Shown: positions 23,224 through 32,381 of the stretch, piece after piece
Position numbering within the stretch: position 1 is the first letter of the stretch
Layout of the letters: every line of letters starts with the position of its first letter
Notes under the pieces: generated by a model
Seen by the model: only the letters and a program-made list of their open reading frames with translations
What the model was told of the DNA's origin: nothing
Databases searched by the model: none
NCBI RefSeq assembly: GCF_900156395.1
Contig: NZ_FTNL01000006.1
Coordinates: 62,001-126,000, forward strand
Reading direction: 5' to 3'
DNA: 64,000 nt
Origin: Fluoribacter gormanii
GTDB lineage: Bacteria; Pseudomonadota; Gammaproteobacteria; Legionellales; Legionellaceae
Position numbers and translations under genes: made by a program

Positions 23224-24363
23224 TCAATTCAATTTAAGTACTTGACTCTCTGCGTCCTTTTGCTCGGTTTCCTCTGATTGTAAATTTAAGCGAAACAATT
23301 CCTCTTTCAGTTTCATACCCGCTTTATATACACTTGTGGGACTTGCGATGGATGGTTTGGATATTATACTGACATCAAATCCATCATTCTTTATTTTTTC
23401 TTTTAACTCATCACTTAACCCTGACTCAATAACTTGATGTACTGCTGTTGAGCAATTGAAACTTCGAATATTGTAACTTTTTTTACTCCTAGATAATGCA
23501 ACCATTTGCGCGAGAACACGCTCTGTTTCTAAACTACATGTCGGTTGCTGACTATCATAATCCGTTGGAAGTTCTATCACACCATCAGGCTCTTTTCCCA
23601 CAGATCTATGCCGCTCGGCAAAATCTTCTTTACATACCTCGAGTTGTTTCGTTGCTAGCTTTAACTCTATCATGAGACCATCAACTCGATCCCCATCTTC
23701 TTTTGTAAAATCAAGACTTAAATCAGGCGCCCTTCCTTCTTTTTTTGCTAACTCGAGCTCATTCATAAATGCATCCCGTTTCTCCATAAGCATTTTTTGC
23801 TCATCTTCCAAATTTACTTTTATACTATTCAATTGTTGATAGGCAGGATCATCTTCAAGTAGTCTACCCTGTTGCAGAGAGGGGTGCTCGAGTTCTTTTA
23901 TCTTGGTCACTTCTTTTCTTGTTGTGAGATATCCTTTTACTGTCGTTTTTGTAGTTATGGGTTGTTCTGCCGAACCATATAAATTTATTATTTGTTGCGC
24001 TTCTAATGTTCCTTCAGGATCATTCTCCCATTCTGATTTTCGATCATCAAGGAACCCATTGATATGATGTCCATTCGTATATCCTGGCCACCAACTAAAG
24101 TAGGCAAAATAAACCACTTGTACCTTAGGTTGATAGCTGTCACCCTGTTTTTCAGGAATGAATTCTGTTCGTTTACTAATGGTAACTCCTTCAATGCTAC
24201 CATATTTCGTAGCAAGACTATCGCCTTTTTCATCCGCAGGCCAAGTTAACTCTAGCGAAGTATGTCCCATATTTCCTCCGAAAAATTTCGGCCCAATTAC
24301 TCTTTTCAATCCTTTGGAGTACTCCTTCGTGCTATTGTTCCAAGTATAAATCGTTAACGCCAT
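23224..24363 (-). CDS. putative permuted papain-like hydrolase, effector candidate
   Basis: A 379-residue protein with no signal peptide or membrane helix. Two short motifs resemble circularly permuted papain-fold enzymes, where the catalytic His precedes the Cys: GNMGHTSLELTW with His34 near the N-terminus and RSFNCSTAVHQ with Cys304 near the C-terminus. The region between is charged and helical (about residues 175-250), likely coiled coil. It is a monocistronic leftward gene between the atp promoter and glyoxalase I. The substrate cannot be told: amidase, protease, acyltransferase or inactive scaffold are all possible. An effector role is inferred from host lineage and domain type only. Confidence 0.5.
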   Translation of the reverse strand: MALTIYTWNNSTKEYSKGLKRVIGPKFFGGNMGHTSLELTWPADEKGDSLATKYGSIEGVTISKRTEFIPEKQGDSYQPKVQVVYFAYFSWWPGYTNGHHINGFLDDRKSEWENDPEGTLEAQQIINLYGSAEQPITTKTTVKGYLTTRKEVTKIKELEHPSLQQGRLLEDDPAYQQLNSIKVNLEDEQKMLMEKRDAFMNELELAKKEGRAPDLSLDFTKEDGDRVDGLMIELKLATKQLEVCKEDFAERHRSVGKEPDGVIELPTDYDSQQPTCSLETERVLAQMVALSRSKKSYNIRSFNCSTAVHQVIESGLSDELKEKIKNDGFDVSIISKPSIASPTSVYKAGMKLKEELFRLNLQSEETEQKDAESQVLKLN

Positions 24364-24587
24364 AATTGATCACCAGTCAACCTATATGTTCAAATTATAG
24401 ACGATTATAGTCTTGCGATTTAATACCTCCAGCAAATCTCACTGAGTCTGACGGTAAGTTGAGCCTTTCTGGCTCCGATTGATAAGCCCAGAGACTATTT
24501 TACCCGGTAATGGAGCCTATGATGAAATGCCCACATACCAGAGTTTCCTCACGGGTGCTTGTGTCCTTTAAAAAACAAATTTTTTAA

Positions 24588-25028
24588 TTACCAATGACCT
24601 ACATTCGGCTCTGATGCCCAGGGTTCTTGTATCGGCAGTGGTTCACCTTTTTGCAGCAATTCGATAGAAATATTATCTGGCGAACGAATAAACGCCATAT
24701 GCCCATCTCGAGGTGGCCGGTTAATTATTACCCCGGCATTTTTTAATCGTTGGCATGTCGCGTAGATATCGCCCACCCGGTACGCTAAATGACCAAAATT
24801 GCGTCCTTCTAGATAGTCTTCGGGATCCCAATTGTAAGTAAGCTCAAGCATGGGTATATTTGCATGGTTTGTATGCTCTAAATCATCTGGTGATGCCAGA
24901 AATATCAAAGTATATCGGCCTTTTTCATGCTCCGTGCGTTTGACTTCTACCAAGCCCAGTTTATTACAATAAAAATCGAGCGACTCATCTAAATTAGAAA
25001 TTCGTACCATCGTATGTAAATAATTCAT
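24588..25028 (-). CDS. gloA: lactoylglutathione lyase (glyoxalase I)
   Basis: Isomerises the methylglyoxal-glutathione hemithioacetal to S-lactoylglutathione. The 146 residues contain two VOC beta-alpha-beta repeats with the four metal ligands in expected places: His5 in YLHTMVRI, a Glu in MLELTYNW, a His in FGHLAYRV and a Glu in ISIELLQ. The segments LDESLDFYCNKLGL and GRYTLIFL are characteristic. Slightly longer at the C-terminus than E. coli GloA. Monocistronic. Confidence 0.95.
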   Translation of the reverse strand: MNYLHTMVRISNLDESLDFYCNKLGLVEVKRTEHEKGRYTLIFLASPDDLEHTNHANIPMLELTYNWDPEDYLEGRNFGHLAYRVGDIYATCQRLKNAGVIINRPPRDGHMAFIRSPDNISIELLQKGEPLPIQEPWASEPNVGHW

Positions 25029-25160
25029 CCATTTTCTCCTTTATAGCTTTCCTGAGGAAGCCGATTACAATAGATTTTACCGTCTATAATTTAAGTGTGG
25101 AGCTTATTATCGCAACTCGGGTAATAAGTAGTGTTTATTAACCTCGCAAAAGGAAAGAAC

Positions 25161-25403
25161 ATGCCTGATAAGATCCAACGTACTGCAGCCAGCCTGCAGC
25201 AAAAAATGCTCGCTCGTTATAGCGATGGGTTACATCATAAACATAACAAACATCATCTAGAATATCGACAACATTGTAGATCCCACCCTTGTAATCAAGG
25301 TAATGACTTTAATGAAGAAGAGCTAACCGGCTCTACGGGATTATTACGTCAACTTAAATTAAGGAAAATGCGTAAGCGACCTGATAAGGGAAGTTTCCAT
25401 TAA
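25161..25403 (+). CDS. small basic hypothetical protein
   Basis: 80 residues beginning MPDKIQRTAASLQQKMLARY, rich in His, Lys and Arg, with a HHKHNKHH cluster near residue 25 and a basic C-terminus. A strong ribosome site AAAGGAAAG lies just before this ATG, which is why I prefer it to the in-frame start at 25131. A good hairpin terminator follows. I do not recognise it. The His cluster could bind metal, but that is only a guess. Confidence 0.6.
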   Translation: MPDKIQRTAASLQQKMLARYSDGLHHKHNKHHLEYRQHCRSHPCNQGNDFNEEELTGSTGLLRQLKLRKMRKRPDKGSFH

Positions 25404-25422
25404 TATACATCCATCGTAAAAC

Positions 25423-25466
25423 AAGCGCTTGGTTGTATGAGATCCTTTAATCAAGCGCTTTTCTTT
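25423..25466. terminator. probable bidirectional terminator
   Basis: AAGCGCTTGGTT (25423-25434) pairs with AATCAAGCGCTT (25449-25460), 12 bp with one G-T wobble, followed rightward by TTCTTT and leftward by GTTTTAC. It separates a rightward small gene from a convergent BON gene. The palindrome AAGCGCTT occurs twice. Confidence 0.65.
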
Positions 25467-25470
25467 AGGA

Positions 25471-26055
25471 TTACCCTACAGAATTATCCTGATAGGTAAA
25501 ATATTTTAGCATTTTTACCACACGTACGACATCGCTCGTTTCTCTTGCCATATTAATCACTTTTTCAGCTTGCTCTTTATGAACATCTCCCATCAAATAG
25601 ACCACTTGATCTGAAGTAACAATTTTGAAAGCCTTAGGATCAATCGAATCATCAGCAAACATTTGCCCGCGAATTTTCGCCGTTATCCAGCTATCCAGCA
25701 TCAAATTGGACTCTTCGGTGCGCACCTGTACTTGATTAAATAAACGTCTGTAACCGTTTACCTTAGCTAATCGTCGATTCAATTTTTCTTTCATTTCAGT
25801 TGTAGGAACATGTCCCGATACTAAAATATCCCCATTGAATACGGCGATATCAATAACGCATCCATTATTTTTGAATTTGTTATCGACAGTTATCGCATTA
25901 TTCACTTTAATATTTAAACTGTAATCATCCAGTTTTTTATACACATTATGTCTGTCGTAAACCATAGTGGCGCCAGTCCATATACCGCCTGCGCAGCCAT
26001 ACAAACAAAATAGAACACTAGCAAGTAATACCGCAAAACATCCTTGTTTTAACAT
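25471..26055 (-). CDS. BON-domain lipoprotein (second copy)
   Basis: A 194-residue predicted lipoprotein: signal MLKQGCFAVLLASVLFCLYGC with Cys21 as the lipidation site, then two BON domains (about residues 50-110 and 125-190), the second with FKIVTSDQVVYLMGDV. BON domains bind phospholipid surfaces; DolP (YraP) of E. coli, built this way, guards outer membrane integrity. It starts six bases after the stop of a similar BON lipoprotein gene, so it looks like a tandem duplicate in the same operon. Confidence 0.88.
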   Translation of the reverse strand: MLKQGCFAVLLASVLFCLYGCAGGIWTGATMVYDRHNVYKKLDDYSLNIKVNNAITVDNKFKNNGCVIDIAVFNGDILVSGHVPTTEMKEKLNRRLAKVNGYRRLFNQVQVRTEESNLMLDSWITAKIRGQMFADDSIDPKAFKIVTSDQVVYLMGDVHKEQAEKVINMARETSDVVRVVKMLKYFTYQDNSVG

Positions 26056-26060
26056 TTTAT

Positions 26061-26627
26061 TTAGTGAATATACTGAAAAATTTTAACTACTTTATTCACA
26101 CCATTAACTCGACGCGCCGCATCGACTGCAAGAGCTGCTTGCTGTGCGTTAACGATACCCATGAGATAAACTACTTTATTTTCTGTCACAATACGAATTG
26201 ATCCGGACTCAAGTCCCTTTTTAGCCAACATTCTGCTCCGAACTTGACTGGTGATCAAACTGTCTTTGGATCGCTCTGTAAGCGGAATAGGATAACCAAT
26301 TGATATTTCATTATAAACTCGATGTGCGCCTGGAGCACTTCGGGCTATTTTTTCAGCTAAATTACGTAAGGAAGCGGTTGGTGTTTGACCAACAAGTAGA
26401 ACCGCTCGATTAAAGCTAGTCACAATAACTCGCGAATCACTAAACTTCCGATTTGTTACTATTGCCTTATGAATCACATGAAATAATCGCGCATCTGCCT
26501 CCATAGTTATGACACCGCGTCGATCATAAACCATTCCGGCAACGGCTCCAGTTACTACAGCAGCAACACATCCTGTCAGCAAGGTGGTTACTAAAAGAAA
26601 AGCGATTGATTTTAATTTGAAACTCAT
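26061..26627 (-). CDS. dolP: outer membrane BON lipoprotein, DolP/YraP-like
   Basis: From the ATG at 26627 the protein begins MSFKLKSIAFLLVTTLLTGC, a lipoprotein signal, and continues with two BON domains including IRIVTENKVVYLMGIVNAQQ, as in E. coli DolP. An in-frame start at 26666 would disrupt the signal peptide. The position directly after diaA matches the E. coli order yraN-diaA-dolP. About 188 residues, the usual size. The gap to diaA is four bases. Confidence 0.9.
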   Translation of the reverse strand: MSFKLKSIAFLLVTTLLTGCVAAVVTGAVAGMVYDRRGVITMEADARLFHVIHKAIVTNRKFSDSRVIVTSFNRAVLLVGQTPTASLRNLAEKIARSAPGAHRVYNEISIGYPIPLTERSKDSLITSQVRSRMLAKKGLESGSIRIVTENKVVYLMGIVNAQQAALAVDAARRVNGVNKVVKIFQYIH

Positions 26628-26631
26628 TTTT

Positions 26632-27234
26632 TTACCCCAACACCTGACCAAATAATGACTGGTCAATTAAATCACAAAAGCAGTGTAAGATGAACAAGTG
26701 CATTTCTCTAATTCGTGCTGAATTATCTGAGGCCACACGAAGCTCAATATCTTCGGGACCCAAATGATTTGCAAGCACACCACCATCACGCCCACTTAAC
26801 GCTACGGTATCCATGCCCCGTTCATTAGCAGCATGGAGTGCATGCAACATACTGTCAGAGTTACCCGAGGTAGTTAATAAAAGCAGCACATCGTTTTCTT
26901 GTCCTAAAGCCTGAATTTGTCGTGCAAAAACCTGATTATAATGATTATCATTTGCGGAATAACTTAAACTGCTCGCATCGGTACTTAAATTAATTACCGG
27001 AAGGGCGGGTCGTTCAACTTCAAATTGATTCAACATGGCGCTGGCAAAATGCATACAATTCGCACTTGACCCCCCATTACCACACAATAATATTTTTCCA
27101 TCGGCAAGCAAACAATTCACTAAACGTTGCCCCGCTTTGGCGATTGAATCAGATAAAGAATCAGCAAGTGCTATTTTGGTTTCTATATTCACCCCAAACA
27201 GATGCCTTACTCGTTCTTCCATTTGTCCCATCAT
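26632..27234 (-). CDS. diaA: DnaA initiator-associating protein DiaA / SIS phosphoheptose isomerase
   Basis: A 200-residue SIS-domain protein. The signature CGNGGSSANCMHFASAMLNQFEVERPALP and the phosphosugar-binding LLLLTTSGNSDSMLHAL are typical of the GmhA/DiaA family. The conserved lpoA-yraN-diaA-dolP context favours DiaA, which binds DnaA and stimulates initiation at oriC, over GmhA, which makes heptose precursors. Sequence alone does not separate them, and one protein could serve as GmhA. Two adjacent ATGs start the gene. Confidence 0.85.
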   Translation of the reverse strand: MMGQMEERVRHLFGVNIETKIALADSLSDSIAKAGQRLVNCLLADGKILLCGNGGSSANCMHFASAMLNQFEVERPALPVINLSTDASSLSYSANDNHYNQVFARQIQALGQENDVLLLLTTSGNSDSMLHALHAANERGMDTVALSGRDGGVLANHLGPEDIELRVASDNSARIREMHLFILHCFCDLIDQSLFGQVLG

Positions 27235-27260
27235 ATAAAACCTCTATCTTTTACTTTCTT

Positions 27261-27339
27261 TGTAGCCTGGGTGATTCGAAGCGGAACCCCGGTTATTGTT
27301 CATAAAATTCCCGGGCTCCACTTCGCTACCCAGGCTACA
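27261..27339. repeat. 79-bp palindromic REP-like repeat
   Basis: TGTAGCCTGGGT (27261-27272) is the perfect inverted complement of ACCCAGGCTACA (27328-27339). The interior has a second imperfect GC-rich palindrome (GAACCCCGG and CCCGGGCTCC). It lies inside the operon between yraN and diaA and would fold into a long hairpin in the transcript. Related sequences occur at 1641 and 58789. Confidence 0.7.
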
Positions 27340-27344
27340 TTTAA

Positions 27345-27701
27345 TTAATAATCCGCTCCAAATGCATCTTTTATCCAGTTAATGGATGCTGATGTTCCAT
27401 CAATACTTACCACATCAAAACGAAGAGCTAATTGGTCATACTGTTGATGTTCCAGCAGATAATATGTCGCTGCTTTGAGTATTTTTTGTTTCTTTGTATA
27501 AGTAATACTTGCGATACCACCACCAAACTGGGTAGAAACCCGAGAACGTACTTCTATAAAAACCAACTGTTCCTTGTCACGCATAATTAAATCAATTTCA
27601 CCCAAGCGGCAATTATAATTTTGCGTAATGAACTCAAGACCTTGTTTTTTTAAATAGGTTAAAGCTTTTTGTTCAGCAATACGGCCTTTCTCATAAGTCA
27701 T
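27345..27701 (-). CDS. yraN: YraN family endonuclease-fold protein (UPF0102)
   Basis: A 118-residue protein of the conserved YraN family with a restriction-endonuclease-like fold. MTYEKGRIAEQKALTYLKKQ opens it and GEIDLIMRDKEQLVFIEVRSR gives the PD-(D/E)xK-like pattern of Asp, Glu and basic residue. The physiological role is unsettled. I chose the ATG at 27701; a TTG just upstream at 27704 is in frame. It follows lpoA by three bases and precedes diaA after a repeat. Confidence 0.93.
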   Translation of the reverse strand: MTYEKGRIAEQKALTYLKKQGLEFITQNYNCRLGEIDLIMRDKEQLVFIEVRSRVSTQFGGGIASITYTKKQKILKAATYYLLEHQQYDQLALRFDVVSIDGTSASINWIKDAFGADY

Positions 27702-27704
27702 CAA

Positions 27705-29522
27705 TTAAACTGTCTCACCTAGGGAATGCACAAGGCCTTGTTTGAACTGCCCCCACTCTAAAACACGTGCAACGTGTTGAGATGGCTCAAGGTATAAAAT
27801 ACCATCTCCATTATGCGATTTATCCGCAGGAAATAGCATCAATTGATTCAATTGTGTGGCCAAAGTATAACTGTCTATTCCTAAAGCATACAATCGGTTG
27901 TAACTGTTAAATTGTTCAGGCCAATTGCGTGTTCCTGCCTGATGCGAGAAAACCCAAGGGATATCACAGAATATAACGCCATCAAGATCTTTATCTTTCA
28001 GTGGGTTAGCACTTCCTCCATAGACACTGGCTGTGGCATATACGGGGACGTCTCCTGCATAATAATAATTTAGTAACGGCATAATTTGCCGGGCCTTTGA
28101 CGGATAGGCCAACAAAAATATCATATCAAAATCTTGTCTGCGACTAATAACTGGCTGAATTTTTTGCCCTAATAACTGCCTTAATTTTTTTTCGCGTTGC
28201 TGGCTGTTGCTGATTTGCAGAAAATCCTTCATTTTTTTATTCAAATCATCATTAGAGCTATATAAAAAAGTATCAACAACTCGTCCACCATCTTTTTGCC
28301 ATTGTTGCGTAAACGCCTTGGTTATCTCTTTTCCCCAATCATTTCCAGGTGCAATAATTAATGATCGACTATATCCCTTATTTTTTGCTCTGATTGCTAC
28401 CTGGGTTGCTTCATTAACGGGAGAAAGCCCAAATAGAAAGGAATTTTCCTGAATTTTGTTATCAGCGTCATTTAATAGCAGAGTGGGGACAGGATGTGGT
28501 AAGGCTGCAACTGTAGCTACTTGTGATTTGGTTAAAGGTCCTACAATATAATCAGCACCATCATCAATTGCTTTTTGATACAAAGAAGCAACATCGCCTT
28601 TATTGGTATCATAGGTTTTCACCTGCATTGATTGTTCACTGTTTTTGTTATAAGCCGCCATAAATCCATCACGTATAGCGGATCCAGGTCCTTGCAAAGC
28701 GCCACTTACAGGAAGCAAAAGAGCGACTTGTTTCGGTTGAGCACGGATTTTATTGGCAATCGACTCCAGTGGATTAGGCAAAATATGACCTGCTGGGTGG
28801 TTACTGTACTGAGATTGCCACTGATTTAAAGCAGCGAGCAAGGATTTAGGATTATCGCGATACGTGCGAGAAATCAATGCAAGCTGAATCCAACCTTGTA
28901 AATCAGATTGGCTTGATGTTTTAGCAGTCAATGAATTTAATTCTGTTTGCGACATCCGCGTTAGAGTTAACCACAGGGCGCGACGATTATTGTCTTGACT
29001 CCCTTCATCGGCTAGCAAAGTCTCAAGTTTTATTCGCTCATTAATCGATTCCAATGGCTTTCCTTCGCCGCGATAGGCTTGTGCCAAAAGTTCATGAAAC
29101 TGGATCTTTTGGTATGCAGAAAATGCGTCACTGTCCCTTATACTGGTCAATTTGTTCCGCGCCATACTGGGACGGTCACGGATGAGATCAATTTGGGCTA
29201 GCAAAAGATTTTTTTCATCCTTAAGTATCGGTGTCAAGTCAGAAGTCTGTGCTAAAATAGCAGTGCCTTGTCGCCATTGGCCATCTGAAATCAAACGTCC
29301 TGCGGCCAAGAGTAACGAGTGTTGCTTTTCAATGCCTTGTTGGTTTTTAGCCTGCATAAGGTAATTTGCAGTAGGCTTGGAATAAGGACTCGCTATTTTT
29401 TTCTTCTCTATCTTAGGTGCCGGCACTGGTGCTGTCATTTCCGGAGGATTCACGGCGGTAGTACACTGGCAAAGAAAAAAAGTAGATGTCAGTAAAAAAA
29501 ATACGCGTATTTTTATTAACAT
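27705..29522 (-). CDS. lpoA: penicillin-binding protein activator LpoA
   Basis: An outer-membrane lipoprotein that activates PBP1a for peptidoglycan synthesis. From the ATG at 29522 it starts MLIKIRVFFLLTSTFFLCQC, a signal with Cys20 as probable lipid site, though the lipobox LCQC is not ideal. An N-terminal helical TPR-like domain (about 60-240) is followed by a periplasmic-binding-protein-like domain with QVALLLPVSGALQGPGSAIRDGFMAA. About 605 residues, as expected. A TTG at 29546 gives eight more residues. The gene is divergent from rsmI with only 43 bases between starts. Confidence 0.92.
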   Translation of the reverse strand: MLIKIRVFFLLTSTFFLCQCTTAVNPPEMTAPVPAPKIEKKKIASPYSKPTANYLMQAKNQQGIEKQHSLLLAAGRLISDGQWRQGTAILAQTSDLTPILKDEKNLLLAQIDLIRDRPSMARNKLTSIRDSDAFSAYQKIQFHELLAQAYRGEGKPLESINERIKLETLLADEGSQDNNRRALWLTLTRMSQTELNSLTAKTSSQSDLQGWIQLALISRTYRDNPKSLLAALNQWQSQYSNHPAGHILPNPLESIANKIRAQPKQVALLLPVSGALQGPGSAIRDGFMAAYNKNSEQSMQVKTYDTNKGDVASLYQKAIDDGADYIVGPLTKSQVATVAALPHPVPTLLLNDADNKIQENSFLFGLSPVNEATQVAIRAKNKGYSRSLIIAPGNDWGKEITKAFTQQWQKDGGRVVDTFLYSSNDDLNKKMKDFLQISNSQQREKKLRQLLGQKIQPVISRRQDFDMIFLLAYPSKARQIMPLLNYYYAGDVPVYATASVYGGSANPLKDKDLDGVIFCDIPWVFSHQAGTRNWPEQFNSYNRLYALGIDSYTLATQLNQLMLFPADKSHNGDGILYLEPSQHVARVLEWGQFKQGLVHSLGETV

Positions 29523-29565
29523 GTTTTTCAAGAATTGAATAAGCAATAACGCAAGAGGATAAACT

Positions 29566-30423
29566 ATGACAAACTCACTAGCAACAGGAATAGGAACGCT
29601 TTATATTGTTGCAACTCCAATAGGAAACCGTGAGGACATTACGTTTAGAGCATTAGAGGTGCTCAAGTCTGTTGATTCCATTTTAGCTGAAGATACACGT
29701 CATTCGGTACAGTTACTGAGCTCTTTAGGAATAAAAAATAATCTTGAATCCCTCCACGCGCATAATGAAAATGATAAAAGCAAACATTTTATTGAACAGC
29801 TGTTAGCAGGAAAATCCATAGCCTTAATCAGTGATGCCGGTACTCCATTAATTAGCGATCCTGGCTTTTTATTAGTAAAATTGGCCCGTCAAAATCAAAT
29901 TCCGGTTATTCCTGTTCCTGGTGCTTGCGCGTTAATTACCGCTCTTTGTGCTGCAGGAATTCCTTGCGACTCCTTTTTATTTTTAGGATTCCTCCCAGCA
30001 AAACAGCATGCGAGAAAAATTAAACTCGATTCCTTGCGTACAGAACCACATACTTTGATTTTTTATGAATCAACACATCGTATTCTGGAATGTCTTGATG
30101 ACATTAGTGAACTCTATGGACAAACGTGTGATATTGTCTTGGCCAAGGAATTAACCAAAACTTTTGAGCGCTTTATTACTGGCACTGTACTTGAAGTCAA
30201 AAATTGGCTTTTGGCCGATCCGGGGCATATAAAAGGCGAGTTTGTACTGTTAATCCCTCCACGACCCGTTTCTAATGAACCAGAAACCTATGAAAAACTT
30301 CTTAACGTATTATTGGATGAGCTTCCACTCAAGCAGGCAGTAGCAATTGCTTGCAAATTGAGCAATGGGAGTAAAAATGAATTGTACGAAAAAGCCTTAG
30401 CAATAAAAAATAAATCAATGTAA
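29566..30423 (+). CDS. rsmI: 16S rRNA 2'-O-ribose C1402 methyltransferase
   Basis: RsmI methylates the ribose of C1402 in the 16S rRNA decoding centre using S-adenosylmethionine. The 285-residue protein has the tetrapyrrole-methylase fold with GTLYIVATPIGNREDITFRALEVL, LAEDTRHSVQLLSSLGI, ALISDAGTPLISDPGFLLV and IPVIPVPGACALITALCAAGIP. A good ribosome site (AGAGGA) precedes the ATG. Divergent from lpoA, the same arrangement as in E. coli. Confidence 0.97.
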   Translation: MTNSLATGIGTLYIVATPIGNREDITFRALEVLKSVDSILAEDTRHSVQLLSSLGIKNNLESLHAHNENDKSKHFIEQLLAGKSIALISDAGTPLISDPGFLLVKLARQNQIPVIPVPGACALITALCAAGIPCDSFLFLGFLPAKQHARKIKLDSLRTEPHTLIFYESTHRILECLDDISELYGQTCDIVLAKELTKTFERFITGTVLEVKNWLLADPGHIKGEFVLLIPPRPVSNEPETYEKLLNVLLDELPLKQAVAIACKLSNGSKNELYEKALAIKNKSM

Positions 30424-30442
30424 GCTGGTTCAGAAACAAAGT

Positions 30443-30475
30443 GCCGTCATCCCTCGTTGTACCCGAGATGACGGC
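30443..30475. repeat. short hairpin repeat downstream of rsmI
   Basis: GCCGTCATC (30443-30451) pairs perfectly with GATGACGGC (30467-30475). A run of five A residues follows on the plus strand, so it is a poor rightward terminator. The core GTCATCCC...GATGAC resembles the ends of the inverted repeat at 52615. It lies between two convergent genes. Confidence 0.5.
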
Positions 30476-30557
30476 AAAAAGAGTACCGGTTACCTAACTC
30501 TCCGGTCTATACATGCAGCGGAACCCACGCTACATGATTATTTTCTTTTTAGACCGA

Positions 30558-32165
30558 TTAACAGCTAAAGCACGAAGTTTCGTCTAAATCGTTCATCCTA
30601 CCTTCATCTAGAAGCAGGCTATCGTCTTTATCTTCTTTATCTTCTTTATTAGGTCCTTCCAAAGCCAACTGTGCGGCCTCTTTTTTACTGTTATGCTGAT
30701 CATAGGCATGGTAAATTTCATACCCCACATACAATACAGTTAATGCGATTGCTGCAGGCCAACATGTTGCATAGGCAGCAATTAAAAGTGTAGGCATTAC
30801 CGTATTTTTTATTAACGTGAAGATAAAATCATTACGTGCCGCTTCGTATTCTACGAGTGCTGCAGCATATTCTTTTTCAGTAGCTTCCTCTAAGCGAATG
30901 CTTTTCTCTTGGTATTTCGAATACGCATCAGAAGAAAGATACATCGCTACCGCAACAGTACAAACAAAGAAACATGCAACAGCTATTCCTGGGCCCGTAA
31001 ATAATAATGAAGCACCGAATCCCATCATCAGCAAGGCAGCTGCGGCTGCAACAAAATAAAAAGTACTTTCTTTTGTGCGCCAGTTAATTTCTAACTCTTT
31101 AAGTTGTTTTTGGAGCATTGCTGCATGAGCAATTCTTTGCTTATCAGTCATACCAGGAAATTTTTCTGGATGATTTAGGTAATCTTCCATTTCTTGCTCA
31201 TATTGCGCCTTTTTAGCTAGATATTCCTGCTTGGCCAGATGACATTTATACAGTGTCATACACACGTCAAAACCCAAAAAGACGAAGGTTATTACCCCCG
31301 CTGTTGGATCGGGTATATGGGTAATATGATTAAAATTGGTTAGGAAATTTATTGTAGCCCACACTAGGTCATTGGCAAAATTACAGTGACGTTTATAAAG
31401 TTCAAATTTAAATCGATCATAGGCCGTAGTTCCATTCTTTTCTTCCTCAGCGGTGGGAAAACAAGTATGTTCAATCAAGTAGCCCGCATCAATTGCAAAA
31501 CGCATTAAAAATAAACCCACACTAAAATATTTAAGCACTCCATTGGGTGCATTAAGAAAATCAATTATTTGATCGACATCGGTGTGCGTACCTAAAATCG
31601 AATCCAGATGATCAATAAGATGCGTGTCTTTTGCAAAAGCAAAACCCGATACTAGAGTTAAACGGCAAAATACCCAATATACACGACATAAGTTGGCATA
31701 AGCCACATAATCACGAATCTGGGATAGATGTAATGGTGCATTCATCAAATTACGAAAACTGTTAATAAAACTGTTTTTCAGTGATTCGATAAACTCTTCC
31801 TCTGCTTTAGCATCCTCTTGCTGTTTATTTAATAATCGGTTCTTAATTTGTTGCTTTATTTTTTTATAATCCTCTTCTTTACTGTACTGAGAATATGCTT
31901 TATGGAAGGTTTCTAACAGGGTAGCGCAATAGTAACAGTACATCCAAAAAGCTTTATCATCTTCATTTTTTCGCTTTTGCAGCACTGCAAACATTTGGGT
32001 GAATTCAGCTTCAAGCGCTTTTTGATTTTCTAAAATAAAAGGATAGCCGATGTTATCAGCACGACGTTTAATATCCCCTAAAGTCCGAAGCTCATTCTGA
32101 TTAAGTTGCATAAAAAACGAGTTCTTATCGTTACTAAGATCCGCATTATGTTTTGAATGAGCCAT
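30558..32165 (-). CDS. multi-helix membrane protein with CaaX-like tail, effector candidate
   Basis: 535 residues from the ATG at 32165, which has GAGG six bases upstream; an in-frame GTG at 32177 is less likely. No signal peptide. The N-terminal third is charged and helical. Hydrophobic segments follow near 165-185, 295-315, 370-410 (FYFVAAAAALLMMGFGASLLF) and 455-490. Between them lie long charged helices with coiled-coil character. The protein ends in an acidic stretch and then ETSCFSC, where Cys at position -4 makes CFSC, a possible prenylation box like the CLVC of the effector AnkB. I recognise no enzymatic domain. An effector role is inferred. Confidence 0.55.
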   Translation of the reverse strand: MAHSKHNADLSNDKNSFFMQLNQNELRTLGDIKRRADNIGYPFILENQKALEAEFTQMFAVLQKRKNEDDKAFWMYCYYCATLLETFHKAYSQYSKEEDYKKIKQQIKNRLLNKQQEDAKAEEEFIESLKNSFINSFRNLMNAPLHLSQIRDYVAYANLCRVYWVFCRLTLVSGFAFAKDTHLIDHLDSILGTHTDVDQIIDFLNAPNGVLKYFSVGLFLMRFAIDAGYLIEHTCFPTAEEEKNGTTAYDRFKFELYKRHCNFANDLVWATINFLTNFNHITHIPDPTAGVITFVFLGFDVCMTLYKCHLAKQEYLAKKAQYEQEMEDYLNHPEKFPGMTDKQRIAHAAMLQKQLKELEINWRTKESTFYFVAAAAALLMMGFGASLLFTGPGIAVACFFVCTVAVAMYLSSDAYSKYQEKSIRLEEATEKEYAAALVEYEAARNDFIFTLIKNTVMPTLLIAAYATCWPAAIALTVLYVGYEIYHAYDQHNSKKEAAQLALEGPNKEDKEDKDDSLLLDEGRMNDLDETSCFSC

Positions 32166-32381
32166 AAAAAACCTCACAAAAATTAGACAGTAAGTTTGCT
32201 ACGTTATCATTTGATAATGGTTTTGACAAGATACTTCTGTATGTTTTTTTGACACAATGTTTCAAAACAGTAAAGAAAGTATTTAGAGCTGTAAAGTACT
32301 CTTTTGAATAATAAAGAAAAGTTAAAAAATTAAGAATAATGAGGTTTGAGTTCTAGAAAGTGCAACAGCATATTAATCAAC

